A stretch of 64,000 bases of DNA. Source: an uncultured bacterium (GTDB lineage: Bacteria > Bacillota > Clostridia > Lachnospirales > Lachnospiraceae). The notes beneath the pieces were generated by a model, which saw only the letters and a list, made by a program, of their open reading frames with translations, made no database searches and was not told the DNA's origin. The stretch spans positions 1-64,000 of the forward strand of contig CAOKFN010000004.1 in assembly GCA_948467735.1 (NCBI GenBank). The letters run 5' to 3'. Below, one piece after another: positions 24,395 through 32,552 of the stretch. The position numbers were made by a program, and so were the translations under genes. Each line of letters opens with the position of its first letter. Position 1 is the first letter of the stretch.

Positions 24395-25867
24395 ATGAAA
24401 TGGCGGAAGGGAAAAAACGATAAAAAGTCCTTTTTAAATAGTTCAAATATTGAAATGACGCCCGTCAGAGAGCGGGCGGAAAAGAACAATCGGTCCATTA
24501 TAAAAATGCCTGTTGGCGAATCGGCCGAAAATAAAGATGACATTATAAAAGAACGGGCAGGCAAAGATATGGTGATTTTGCTGCAGAACTGGAAAAACAG
24601 GAAAAAGCGGCACAGAATTTATCATGCCTGCCTGTCGTCGGCACTGGCGCTTTGCTGCCTGATTTTGATTGGCGTGATTTACTATTCCATAGACTGTAGT
24701 ATTCCTTCCGTCATTAATGTGCGCGCGGGACAGGAAGAATCGTTTCATCTGGGCGTGCCGGCCACGGGGGAGATTGTCAGCGTCAGCGACCAAGGCATGA
24801 GCAATATTCCCAAGGGAGCGGTAAATATCGACTTGAGCAGGACAGTCACTTTAAAGGCGGCAATGGAATCCAGCTACCGGATGCAGGTGAAGCTTTTCGG
24901 TTTTCTTTCCTTTAAAAATGTTGACATACGGGTGATTGAAGCTCAAGAGCTGATTCCCGTGGGAGCGCCCATAGGGATATACGTCAAAACCAACGGGATT
25001 CTGGTGGTGGGTACGGGAGAATTTCAGGGAAGCGACGGCGTCAGTTATTCTCCCGGAAAATACATTTTGAAATCAGGGGATTATATCCGTCGGATCAACG
25101 GTGAAACGGTGACGGAGAAAGATGATTTCATTGAGCGCGTGAAAGCCAGCGGAGGCAAAGAGCTTCACCTGACCGTGGAACGGGACGGGGAGCTTATGGA
25201 TGTAAAAATTATCCCTGTAAAAGATGTGGGCGGCGAATACAAAATCGGCGTCTGGGTGAGGGACAGCGCTCAAGGCGTAGGCACCATGACTTATATCGAC
25301 AGCCGGGGAAATTTCGGAGCGCTGGGGCACGGCATCACGGATGTGGATACCAGCACCCTGATGCATATGGAGGGCGGTACGCTTTATCAGACGGATATCG
25401 TGAATATTCAGAAGGGTTCGGCCGGAAATCCGGGGGAGATGACAGGTATGATTATCTATTCCGACGATCGGATTCTGGGGGATATCACGGACAACAGCAT
25501 GCGCGGAATTTTCGGCGTCTGCAATCAGAAGGCGCTGGAGATGGGAGTAAGAGAGGCGCTGCCCATCGGCTTAAAACAGGAAATTAAAGAAGGTCCGGCG
25601 CAGATACTATGCACGATTGACGGCGCCGCCAGATATTACGATGTGGAAATTACGGCGGTGCGCCTTGACCATGACAATGTGAACCGCGGCATAGAGCTTA
25701 CGGTCACGGATCCAAGCCTATTAAGCGTCACAGGGGGCATTGTGCAGGGAATGAGCGGCAGCCCCATTATACAGAACGGCAGGTTTATCGGCGCAGTGAC
25801 CCATGTGCTGGTTCAGGACAGCACGAAGGGGTATGGGATTTTTATTGAAAACATGCTGGAGCATTAG
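24395..25867 (+). CDS. spoIVB: SpoIVB serine peptidase
   Basis: SpoIVB is secreted from the forespore and triggers pro-sigma-K processing in the mother cell. The 490-residue product has a membrane anchor near 79-97, a PDZ domain (LKSGDYIRRINGETVTEKDDF) and an S55 peptidase domain. His is in GALGHGITDVDT, and the catalytic Ser is in VQGMSGSPIIQNGRFIG. It is longer than the Bacillus protein (about 426) because of a charged N-terminal extension of about 75 residues. GGAGAGTG is 6 bases before the ATG at 24395. The usual next gene, spo0A, is absent. Confidence 0.94.
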   Translation: MKWRKGKNDKKSFLNSSNIEMTPVRERAEKNNRSIIKMPVGESAENKDDIIKERAGKDMVILLQNWKNRKKRHRIYHACLSSALALCCLILIGVIYYSIDCSIPSVINVRAGQEESFHLGVPATGEIVSVSDQGMSNIPKGAVNIDLSRTVTLKAAMESSYRMQVKLFGFLSFKNVDIRVIEAQELIPVGAPIGIYVKTNGILVVGTGEFQGSDGVSYSPGKYILKSGDYIRRINGETVTEKDDFIERVKASGGKELHLTVERDGELMDVKIIPVKDVGGEYKIGVWVRDSAQGVGTMTYIDSRGNFGALGHGITDVDTSTLMHMEGGTLYQTDIVNIQKGSAGNPGEMTGMIIYSDDRILGDITDNSMRGIFGVCNQKALEMGVREALPIGLKQEIKEGPAQILCTIDGAARYYDVEITAVRLDHDNVNRGIELTVTDPSLLSVTGGIVQGMSGSPIIQNGRFIGAVTHVLVQDSTKGYGIFIENMLEH

Positions 25868-25916
25868 ACTGCCGGAACAGGCATGGAATTATCCCAAAAT
25901 TGTGCGTGCTGCTCCA

Positions 25917-25951
25917 CTGACGGAAATAAAATATATAAAACGTTCCGTCAG
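25917..25951 (+). terminator. Hairpin downstream of spoIVB
   Basis: CTGACGGAA and TTCCGTCAG form a 9-bp stem with a 17-base A/T-rich loop, about 50 bases after the spoIVB stop. TTTGTTTTT follows some 11 bases later. It is probably a terminator, though the loop is large and the T-run distant. Confidence 0.4.
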
Positions 25952-26012
25952 GCGTTACATATTTGTTTTTGAGTTACTTAATCCTGACTTTAATAAAGCG
26001 TAAAATCAGTTA

Positions 26013-26041
26013 TTGCATATTCCAATCAAATGTGCTATAGT
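26013..26041 (+). promoter_or_regulatory. Sigma-A-type promoter upstream of the XRE gene
   Basis: TTGCAT (26013-26018) and TATAGT (26036-26041) are 17 bases apart. The predicted leader of about 430 bases before the XRE gene contains the degenerate 18-bp repeat field and no convincing gene. Confidence 0.5.
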
Positions 26042-26210
26042 GGCTATAGTAAAATAAAATTAATGGGCAGGACATTCTAATGGCGGAGCGGAAGTTTCGC
26101 GGCTGAACATCTGTAGTTCTATTTTCAAACATTTCTGTTTGTATTCATGTGGATTCAATATTGCAGCAGATCAATTAAGGGGATGAAAGAATGCGTATTT
26201 ATAGAAGATA

Positions 26211-26408
26211 AGCATTTTAATGAACAAACGCGTTCTGATTCTATAAAAAAGCATTCTATGAACAAGTAGTATTCCTAGAAAGGAGGCATATCATGGAAAG
26301 ATAGCATTCCAATGGAAGAAAAGCATTCTATGGAAGAAGAGCATTCCATGGAAGAAACTAAATTCTGCAAAAAATGCATTTTATGGAAAAAGAACATTCC
26401 TATGAAGT
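26211..26408. repeat. Degenerate 18-bp repeat field (GCATTCCATGGAAGAAGA-like)
   Basis: Between 26303 and 26408 units of 17-19 bases such as GCATTCTATGGAAGAAGA and GCATTCCATGGAAGAAAC follow each other; weaker copies extend left to about 26211. The core TTCCATGGAA is a palindrome. The same unit builds the hexapeptide array in the DUF58 gene at 49893-50018. An AAAGGAGG (26279-26286) precedes an ATG that gives only a three-codon frame before a stop. A 40-codon frame from 26312 lacks a ribosome binding site. Confidence 0.7.
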
Positions 26409-26478
26409 TTTCTCTTTTTGTATACTTAAGATAACGGCAGAATATCTGCTGTTAAAAAAATACAAAGGAGGAAGCAGT

Positions 26479-26838
26479 ATGAATTTTGCAGAACGTTTAG
26501 CAATGCTGCGCAAAGCGAAGGATGTCCCTTTGAAGGAGGTCGCCGGATATCTGCGGGTATCGGTAGCGACGTTGTCCAACTATGAATCCGGTATTCATCA
26601 GCCTGATTTTGATATATTCGTCAGGCTGGCAGATTACTATGGAGTATCTACGGATTATCTGCTGGGCAGGGGAAGCTGTCTGGTTCGGGAGAGTCCACAT
26701 GACAAAAATGCGCTGCTGGCGCTTAGGGAAAGGATTTATTTTGAAACCGAAGGTTTGTCGGAAAATAATCTTCTGACATTGGAAAGGCTGGTGAGGATGA
26801 TGAAAGAGTATGAAATATATGTTGATAAGGAACATTAA
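26479..26838 (+). CDS. XRE-family helix-turn-helix regulator
   Basis: The 119-residue protein has a Cro/CI-type helix-turn-helix in its first 60 residues: FAERLAMLRKAKDVPLKEVA, VSVATLSNYESGIHQPDFDI and LADYYGVSTDYLLGR. The remaining half is helical and may dimerise or sense something. The ATG at 26479 follows AAAGGAGGAAGCAGT; an in-frame ATG at 26374 lies in the repeat field and encodes repeat-like MHFMEKEHS, so it is not favoured. It occupies the place where spo0A is expected after spoIVB. Its targets are unknown. Confidence 0.88.
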   Translation: MNFAERLAMLRKAKDVPLKEVAGYLRVSVATLSNYESGIHQPDFDIFVRLADYYGVSTDYLLGRGSCLVRESPHDKNALLALRERIYFETEGLSENNLLTLERLVRMMKEYEIYVDKEH

Positions 26839-26927
26839 TTTCTTTGTGCTTTGGCATAAGCGGCTAAGACGACATCTATGGGGGATTGGATTTCTGTTCA
26901 GATGATTCAGGACAGTAAGATTATGAA

Positions 26928-26963
26928 AAAGGACGGTTGGAAAACAGCCCTCAACCGTCCTTT
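26928..26963. terminator. Bidirectional terminator between XRE gene and typA
   Basis: AAAGGACGGTTG (26928-26939) pairs with CAACCGTCCTTT (26952-26963), a 12-bp stem with a 12-base loop. T-rich tails lie on both sides (TTTCCTTTTC on plus, TTTTTCAT on minus), which suits the convergent genes. Confidence 0.85.
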
Positions 26964-27012
26964 CCTTTTCTACATCCGATTCCTTTAGGAAACCTTCTAT
27001 TTGATTTTTAAT

Positions 27013-28854
27013 TTATTGCTGCTTATTCCTGGCGGCAGCGCGTTTCCTCATGGTGGGATCCAATATTTTTTTGCGGATTCTTAAGCTGGAAGGAGTGACC
27101 TCCAGCAGTTCGTCCGTGTCAATAAAGTCCAGAGCCTGCTCTAAGGACAGGATTCTGGGCGGTACAAGACGGAGAGCTTCATCGGCGCTGGAGGAACGCG
27201 TATTGGTGAGCTGTTTTTTCTTGCATACGTTCACTTCAATATCTTCACTCCTGCCGGTCTGGCCCACCACCATTCCGGCGTATACTTTTTCTCCCGGGCT
27301 GATAAACAGGATGCCGCGCTCTTGGGCGTTAAACAGGCCGTAGGTAATGGCTTCTCCCGGCTCAAAGGCGATGAGGGAGCCTTGGTTCCTATACTGAATA
27401 TCGCCCTTATAAGGGGCATAGCCGTCAAATATTGTGTTCATGATACCATTTCCCTTGGTGTCTGTCAAAAACTCGCCACGGTAGCCTATAAGGCCTCTGG
27501 CGGGTATGGAAAATTCCAGACGGGTGTAGGTGCCGCCGGAGATGGTGCCCATATTTCGCAGCTCGCCTTTTCTCTGTCCTAATTTTTCGATGACGGAACC
27601 GGAAAATTCATTGGGAACGTCAATATAAGCCAGCTCCATCGGCTCCGTAAGCTTTCCGTTTTCGTCGGTGCGGTAGAGGACTTCCGCTTTGCTGACAGCG
27701 AATTCATAGCCCTCCCGGCGCATGGTTTCTATTAAAACGGACAGATGCAGTTCGCCTCGTCCGGATACTTTGAAGCATTCTGTGGTTTCCGTTTCTTCCA
27801 CGCGCAGAGAGACGTCTGTGTTCAGTTCCCGGAACAGCCTGTCCCGAATATGGCGGCTGGTGACGTACTTTCCTTCCTGACCGGCCAAGGGGGAGTCGTT
27901 TACCATAAACTGCATGGCAATGGTGGGCTCGCTGATTTTTTGGAACGGTATGGGAAGAATATTGTCAGGAGAACAAAGGGTATCGCCGATGCGAATATCT
28001 GCAATTCCGGAGATGGCCACAATGGAGCCGATGCCGGCCTCTTTAACCTCCGCCTTATTCAAACCGTCAAACTCGTACAGCTTGCTCACTTTTACCTTCA
28101 GGTGTTTGTCAGGTTCATGATGGTTGCAGATAATCACTTCCTGATTTACTTTGATGGAACCGTTGTCCACTTTGCCCACGCCGATGCGGCCCACATATTC
28201 ATTATAATCGATGGTGCTGATGAGCACCTGCGTCCCTGCGTCAGGATCGCCTTCGGGCGCCGGAATATAATTTAAAATGGTCTCAAACAGGGGTTCCATG
28301 CTTACGCCCGGCTTTGAGGAGTCCATGGAGGCGACACCTGTTTTGGCGGAGGCGTAGACGAAAGGACAATCCAGCTGTGAATCGTCCGCATCCAATTCCA
28401 GAAACAGTTCCAATACCTCGTCCACCACTTCATCCGGTCTTGCCTCAGGACGGTCAATTTTATTGATGCATACAATGACGGGCAGCTTTAATTCCAATGC
28501 CTTTCGGAGCACAAATTTGGTCTGGGGCATGGCGCCTTCAAAGGCGTCCACCACCAGAATGACGCCGTTTACCATTTTTAGGACACGTTCCACCTCGCCG
28601 CCGAAATCCGCGTGACCGGGCGTGTCCACAATATTGATTTTGGTATCCTTATACATGACGGCGGTATTCTTGGACAGAATTGTGATGCCGCGTTCCCGTT
28701 CTATATCATTGGAGTCCATGACTCTCTCCGCCACATCCTGACCTTCACGAAACACACCGCTCTGCTTGAGCAGTTCGTCCACCAAAGTAGTCTTGCCGTG
28801 ATCTACATGAGCGATGATGGCGACGTTCCTTACATTTTCTCTTTTCTGCTTCAT
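27013..28854 (-). CDS. typA: Translational GTPase TypA/BipA
   Basis: TypA is a ribosome-associated GTPase of the EF-G family involved in ribosome assembly and stress adaptation. The 613-residue protein has G1 IAHVDHGKTTLVDELL, the G2 region RERGITILSK, G3 DTPGHADFGGEVERV and G4 CINKIDRP. Its C-terminal domain includes RGLIGYRGEFLTDTKG and SPGEKVYAGMVVGQ, the TypA signature. Length is normal. It is a single-gene unit with its own promoter and a shared terminator. Confidence 0.97.
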   Translation of the reverse strand: MKQKRENVRNVAIIAHVDHGKTTLVDELLKQSGVFREGQDVAERVMDSNDIERERGITILSKNTAVMYKDTKINIVDTPGHADFGGEVERVLKMVNGVILVVDAFEGAMPQTKFVLRKALELKLPVIVCINKIDRPEARPDEVVDEVLELFLELDADDSQLDCPFVYASAKTGVASMDSSKPGVSMEPLFETILNYIPAPEGDPDAGTQVLISTIDYNEYVGRIGVGKVDNGSIKVNQEVIICNHHEPDKHLKVKVSKLYEFDGLNKAEVKEAGIGSIVAISGIADIRIGDTLCSPDNILPIPFQKISEPTIAMQFMVNDSPLAGQEGKYVTSRHIRDRLFRELNTDVSLRVEETETTECFKVSGRGELHLSVLIETMRREGYEFAVSKAEVLYRTDENGKLTEPMELAYIDVPNEFSGSVIEKLGQRKGELRNMGTISGGTYTRLEFSIPARGLIGYRGEFLTDTKGNGIMNTIFDGYAPYKGDIQYRNQGSLIAFEPGEAITYGLFNAQERGILFISPGEKVYAGMVVGQTGRSEDIEVNVCKKKQLTNTRSSSADEALRLVPPRILSLEQALDFIDTDELLEVTPSSLRIRKKILDPTMRKRAAARNKQQ

Positions 28855-29221
28855 AATAAATCATACCTTTCTCTTGCTTTATCAAAGATAGGAATATCAT
28901 AATTCCTGCTTCGCATGACGTCATAAATGTTTTCGACATATGGAGATTTGCTTTGTCGAATTTCAAACTGTTACAGTATAGCACTATTTGCTCATAGTTG
29001 CAAGGTTTATTCAAAGGGCAGAAAATTATTTTACTAATCCGCAAATTTTATTAAATGAAAAACAGCGCATTATTTGAAAAATTTGGCGAAGACTGCGATG
29101 AGAAATTGTACTAAAACAGCCAGTTCTATTGTATAAATAGTAATATCCATTCAAATGAATTTTTTATCCTGAATGAATGTAATTGCCGGAAAAAGTCTTA
29201 AAACAAGAAGGGAGAACGAAG
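28855..29221. other. Intergenic gap between typA and the SSB-like gene
   Basis: The 367-base A/T-rich stretch separates divergent genes. Apart from the typA promoter at 28975-29003 and the ribosome binding site of the SSB-like gene I see no gene, RNA motif or repeat. No convincing plus-strand promoter was found. Confidence 0.6.
28975..29003 (-). promoter_or_regulatory. Sigma-A promoter for typA
   Basis: On the minus strand TTGCAA (28998-29003) and TATACT (28975-28980) are exactly 17 bases apart, about 120 bases before the start codon. Confidence 0.65.
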
Positions 29222-29860
29222 ATGACAGATAAGGTAATTGAAAACAACCAAGTAACGGTTATGGGGGAAATCGTCAGTGGTTTCAGCTATAGCCATGAGA
29301 TTTTCGGAGAAGGATTTTACATGATGAATGTGAGATGCAAGCGTCTTAGCGAAAGTTATGACATTATTCCCATCATGGTGTCGGAACGTCTGATGGATGT
29401 GACGGCGGATTACACGGGGGAATTGATATGCGTAAACGGACAGTTCCGTTCTTACAATCGTCATGAGGAACGCAAAAACAGGCTGGTGCTTTCCGTGTTT
29501 GCCAGAGAAGTAAGTTTTGCAAGCGAGTTGGAAGAGAGTTCCAAGACAAACCAGATATTTTTGGACGGCTATATCTGCAAAGAGCCTATTTATAGAAAGA
29601 CGCCTTTGGGAAGGGAGATTGCCGATCTGCTTCTCGCCGTAAATCGCCCTTATGGAAAATCGGACTACATACCTTGTATCTGCTGGGGTAGAAACGCCCG
29701 ATACGCAAATAATTTTAAAGTGGGGGAACGCTGCGCCGTATGGGGCAGGATACAGAGCAGAGAATATATGAAAAAACTGGATGAGGAGAATGTGGAAAGA
29801 AGGGTGGCGTTTGAGGTATCCGTCAGTAAGCTGGAGCTGCTTGAAGACAGCGAGGCATAA
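29222..29860 (+). CDS. Single-stranded-DNA-binding (OB-fold) family protein
   Basis: The 212-residue protein looks like two OB-fold units. The second (about 120-205) fits the SSB/PriB family best: IFLDGYICKEPIYRKTPLGR, DLLLAVNRPYGKSDYIPCIC, and the GERCAVWGRIQSREY strand. It lacks the acidic DDDIPF-type tail of the replicative SSB, so a specialised role is more likely than general SSB. GAAGGGAGAACGAAG precedes the ATG at 29222; an ATG at 29183 is upstream of that site. It is upstream of the corrinoid adenosyltransferase by 121 bases. Confidence 0.75.
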   Translation: MTDKVIENNQVTVMGEIVSGFSYSHEIFGEGFYMMNVRCKRLSESYDIIPIMVSERLMDVTADYTGELICVNGQFRSYNRHEERKNRLVLSVFAREVSFASELEESSKTNQIFLDGYICKEPIYRKTPLGREIADLLLAVNRPYGKSDYIPCICWGRNARYANNFKVGERCAVWGRIQSREYMKKLDEENVERRVAFEVSVSKLELLEDSEA

Positions 29861-29981
29861 TCGGAACATGGCCATATGGCATATCGTCCTGCCGAAGGCT
29901 GAATAAAGTTTGCCAAATTTGGGAAAGTATGTTATTCTATATAACAATTACACTACCATTATGGATGAAATGAGGTGCGGT

Positions 29982-30479
29982 ATGGCAAAAGGGTCGGTAT
30001 ATATATACGCCGGAGACGGACGCGGGAAATCGCCTGCGGCGCTGGGCAGGGCTTTACAGGCGGCGCTGGAAGGCAGGAATGTGGTCATTATTCAGTTTTT
30101 GAAGGGGAAAGGATTGAAAGATTCGGATTTCCTCCGAAGGATGGAGCCGGAGATAAAACTGTTTCGTTTTGAGAAATCTGACGGAAATTACGAGGCGCTT
30201 TCAAAAGAGAAGAAGCAGGAGGAAATCATCAATATTAAAAACGGGATGAATTTTGCCAAAAAAGTTTTGGCTACCGGAGAATGTGATTTGTTGATATTGG
30301 ATGAAGTGCTGGGATTGGTGGAAAAGGAAATTATATCCGTTGAGGAGTTAAAAGCCATGCTGGAATGTCGGGAAGACACCAGTATTATTATGACGGGTAT
30401 CAAGCTCAGTGATGATATCTGTTGTCTGGCAGATGAAGTTTCTAAAATTGAGACAGTAAAATTTAAGGTTTGGGATTGA
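29982..30479 (+). CDS. Corrinoid adenosyltransferase-like protein (CobO/BtuR family)
   Basis: The family transfers an adenosyl group from ATP to cob(I)alamin or cobyrinic acid. The 165-residue product has the P-loop-like IYAGDGRGKSPAALG near 7-21 (the family usually has GNGKGKT), then VVIIQFLKGKG, CDLLILDEVLG and IIMTGIKLSDDI. It is slightly shorter than CobO and varies in the P-loop, so it could have another substrate. The ATG at 29982 is used because GAGGTGCGG precedes it; codons upstream look non-coding. No other cobalamin gene is nearby. Its stop overlaps the promoter of the lysine-riboswitch unit. Confidence 0.8.
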   Translation: MAKGSVYIYAGDGRGKSPAALGRALQAALEGRNVVIIQFLKGKGLKDSDFLRRMEPEIKLFRFEKSDGNYEALSKEKKQEEIINIKNGMNFAKKVLATGECDLLILDEVLGLVEKEIISVEELKAMLECREDTSIIMTGIKLSDDICCLADEVSKIETVKFKVWD

Positions 30480-30504
30480 CAGTTTTTCTATATGATGATA
30501 CGAT
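30476..30504 (+). promoter_or_regulatory. Sigma-A promoter of the dapA-dapB-fbp unit
   Basis: A consensus TTGACA (30476-30481) is followed after 17 bases by TACGAT (30499-30504). Transcription would start near 30511, just before the lysine riboswitch. Confidence 0.75.
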
Positions 30505-30535
30505 ATTGTTAATCAATCATATGAAGTGAATATGG

Positions 30536-30712
30536 AGAAGAAGATAGAGGTTGCGTTTTTCAAGAGTATCCTTTTTGATGCGGCAGGGGCAGGGGACGAG
30601 AGGAAAAAGGGGAATACGCCGAAAGAGGAGATTTCCTGCAGGTCAAATCTTGGGCATACGGTTAAAAGCCGTGTGACTGTCATTCGTTTTCGGATGGGGC
30701 GCTATCAGGACG
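30536..30712 (+). promoter_or_regulatory. Lysine riboswitch (L-box)
   Basis: The sequence carries the L-box landmarks in order. They are GAAGATAGAGG with TTCAAGAGTATCCTTT (30540-30574), AAAAAGGGGAATACGCCGAA (30614-30633), GACTGTCA, and a short hairpin followed by GGGGCGCTATC. GATAG (30543-30547) pairs with CTATC (30702-30706) to close P1. All of these match the Bacillus lysC leader closely. Lysine binding would favour the terminator at 30728 and shut off dapA. A 64-codon frame overlapping this region is therefore not called a gene. Confidence 0.92.
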
Positions 30713-30727
30713 TATTGTAGGATTCAT

Positions 30728-30758
30728 TCGCCGGCGCTTATGTGTCGGCGATATTTTT
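30728..30758 (+). terminator. Riboswitch-controlled terminator before dapA
   Basis: TCGCCGGCGC-TTAT-GTGTCGGCGA forms a 10-bp stem with two G-U pairs, followed by ATATTTTT. It lies 15 bases before the dapA start codon and 16 bases after the L-box, the expected layout for premature termination by lysine. Confidence 0.85.
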
Positions 30759-30772
30759 ATGGAGGAAAAACT

Positions 30773-31657
30773 ATGGCAATTTTCAAGGGCGCGGGTGTCG
30801 CCATCGTCACACCCATGCATGACAACGGAGATGTAAATTATGAGCAGTTTGCAAAATTGATAGAGTTTCAGATTGCAAATGGGACGGACGCGATCATCGT
30901 CTGCGGCACTACGGGAGAGGCGTCCACTTTGACTCATGAGGAACATTTGGAAGTAATCAAGTATTGTGTGAAGGTCACGGCAGGGAGGGTTCCGGTGATT
31001 GCCGGAACAGGTTCCAACTGCACAAGCACGGCGGTATATCTCTCCAAGGAGGCGGAGGCGGCCGGAGCGGACGGTCTGCTGGTAGTCAGCCCCTATTACA
31101 ATAAAGCGACGCAGAACGGGCTGTATGCGCATTTTAAGACCATTGCGGATTCTGTGAAGCTTCCCATACTGCTCTACAATATCCCCGGCAGGACGGGCTG
31201 TAATATCCTGCCGGAAACCATTGTAAAGCTGTGCAGGGAAGTGGAGAATATCGTGGGCGTCAAGGACGCTGTGGGAAATATCAGCCAGACGGCGCGTCTT
31301 GCGGCGCTTGCGGACGGAAGCGTTGATATTTATTCCGGCGAGGACGGACAGATTGTTCCTATCATGTCGCTGGGAGGGCTGGGGGTAATTTCCGTCCTGT
31401 CCAATATAGCGCCTGCCCAGACCCATGAAATGTGTCAGAAGTTTTTGGACGGGGATGTGAAGGGCAGCTGCAAAATGCAGCTGGAAGCGCTGAATCTGAT
31501 TGACGCTCTGTTTTGCGAGGTCAATCCGATTCCTGTGAAAAAGGCGTTGAATTTGATGGGAATGAATGCGGGAACGCTGAGAATGCCGTTGAGTGAGATG
31601 GAACCGGCGAATGTGGAGAAACTGGAAAAGGCAATGAAGGTTTACGGAATATTATAA
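30773..31657 (+). CDS. dapA: 4-hydroxy-tetrahydrodipicolinate synthase
   Basis: DapA condenses pyruvate with aspartate semialdehyde, the first committed step to lysine and diaminopimelate, and to spore dipicolinate. The 294-residue product has GAGVAIVTPMHDNGDVNYE, the GTTGEASTLTHEEH loop, the active-site tyrosine in LLYNIPGRTG and the Schiff-base lysine in IVGVKDAVGN. TGGAGGAAAAACT precedes the ATG at 30773. It is the first gene behind the lysine riboswitch and is followed by dapB. Confidence 0.96.
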   Translation: MAIFKGAGVAIVTPMHDNGDVNYEQFAKLIEFQIANGTDAIIVCGTTGEASTLTHEEHLEVIKYCVKVTAGRVPVIAGTGSNCTSTAVYLSKEAEAAGADGLLVVSPYYNKATQNGLYAHFKTIADSVKLPILLYNIPGRTGCNILPETIVKLCREVENIVGVKDAVGNISQTARLAALADGSVDIYSGEDGQIVPIMSLGGLGVISVLSNIAPAQTHEMCQKFLDGDVKGSCKMQLEALNLIDALFCEVNPIPVKKALNLMGMNAGTLRMPLSEMEPANVEKLEKAMKVYGIL

Positions 31658-31775
31658 GGCGGTTGTAATTGTGAACATCTCACCCTGAACATAACACGGG
31701 TGGGATGTTTGCAGTTAGAATCTTCCATTTTAATAATGAATTGACGCCTGTTTCAGCAGGCAGGGAGGTATAAGT

Positions 31776-32552
31776 ATGATTAAAATTTTGATGCATGGTT
31801 GTAACGGCAGAATGGGGCAGGTGATCAGCAGTCTGCTGGCGGCAGACCCGGAGACGGTGCTGGCGGCGGGAGTGGACGTGCTGGATAATGGACGCAATTC
31901 TTATCCGGTGTTTACGGACATTCACAAATGCGATGTGGAGGCGGATTGTCTGATAGATTTTTCCATAGCCGCCGCTGTGGATGACATGCTGGATTATTGT
32001 GTGGAACGCAGACTGCCCTGTGTGCTCTGTACCACAGGCTTGAGCGATGGTCAGCTTCAGAAGATTGATGAGGCGGCGAAGAGCATTGCCATATTGAGAT
32101 CCGCCAATATGTCCTTGGGGATTAATCTGTTGATGAAGCTGCTGAAGGATGCGGCGGATGTCTTGGCGCCTGCGGGCTTTGACATGGAGATAGTGGAGAA
32201 GCATCATAACCAGAAATTAGACGCGCCCAGCGGCACGGCGCTGGCATTGGCGGATTCCATCAATGACGAATTTGACGGTTCCTATGCCTATGTCTATGAC
32301 AGGAGTACAAGGAGGGAAAAGAGGCCGGAGAAGGAAATAGGCATCAGCGCCGTCCGCGGGGGAAGCATTGTGGGAGATCACGATGTGATTTTCGCAGGAA
32401 TGGATGAGGTTATCACTTTTTCCCATATGGCGTATTCCCGAGGAATATTCGGGAAAGGCGCCGTTCAGGCCGCTAAGTTTCTGGCAGGAAAGCCGGCCGG
32501 TAAATATGATATGAGCGACGTGATTGGCGCGGCACAGAGGGAGCGTGTATGA
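31776..32552 (+). CDS. dapB: 4-hydroxy-tetrahydrodipicolinate reductase
   Basis: DapB reduces the DapA product with NAD(P)H. The 258-residue protein starts with a Rossmann motif HGCNGRMGQVI, and has TTGLSDGQ, SANMSLGINLLMKLL and the catalytic MEIVEKHHNQKLDAPSGTA segment; the C-terminal RGGSIVGDHDVIFAG matches the family. It lies 118 bases after dapA in the same direction, and its stop overlaps the fbp start by 4 bases (ATGA). Confidence 0.96.
   Translation: MIKILMHGCNGRMGQVISSLLAADPETVLAAGVDVLDNGRNSYPVFTDIHKCDVEADCLIDFSIAAAVDDMLDYCVERRLPCVLCTTGLSDGQLQKIDEAAKSIAILRSANMSLGINLLMKLLKDAADVLAPAGFDMEIVEKHHNQKLDAPSGTALALADSINDEFDGSYAYVYDRSTRREKRPEKEIGISAVRGGSIVGDHDVIFAGMDEVITFSHMAYSRGIFGKGAVQAAKFLAGKPAGKYDMSDVIGAAQRERV

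Noticed and set aside
26312..26434. A 40-codon frame in the 18-bp repeat field, with HSMEE units and a CxxC
   Set aside because: No ribosome binding site precedes it, and repeat-derived composition explains the open frame. The strong site at 26279 leads to a three-codon frame only.
30526..30720. A 64-codon open frame before dapA
   Set aside because: It lies wholly over the conserved core of the lysine riboswitch and has no convincing ribosome binding site.
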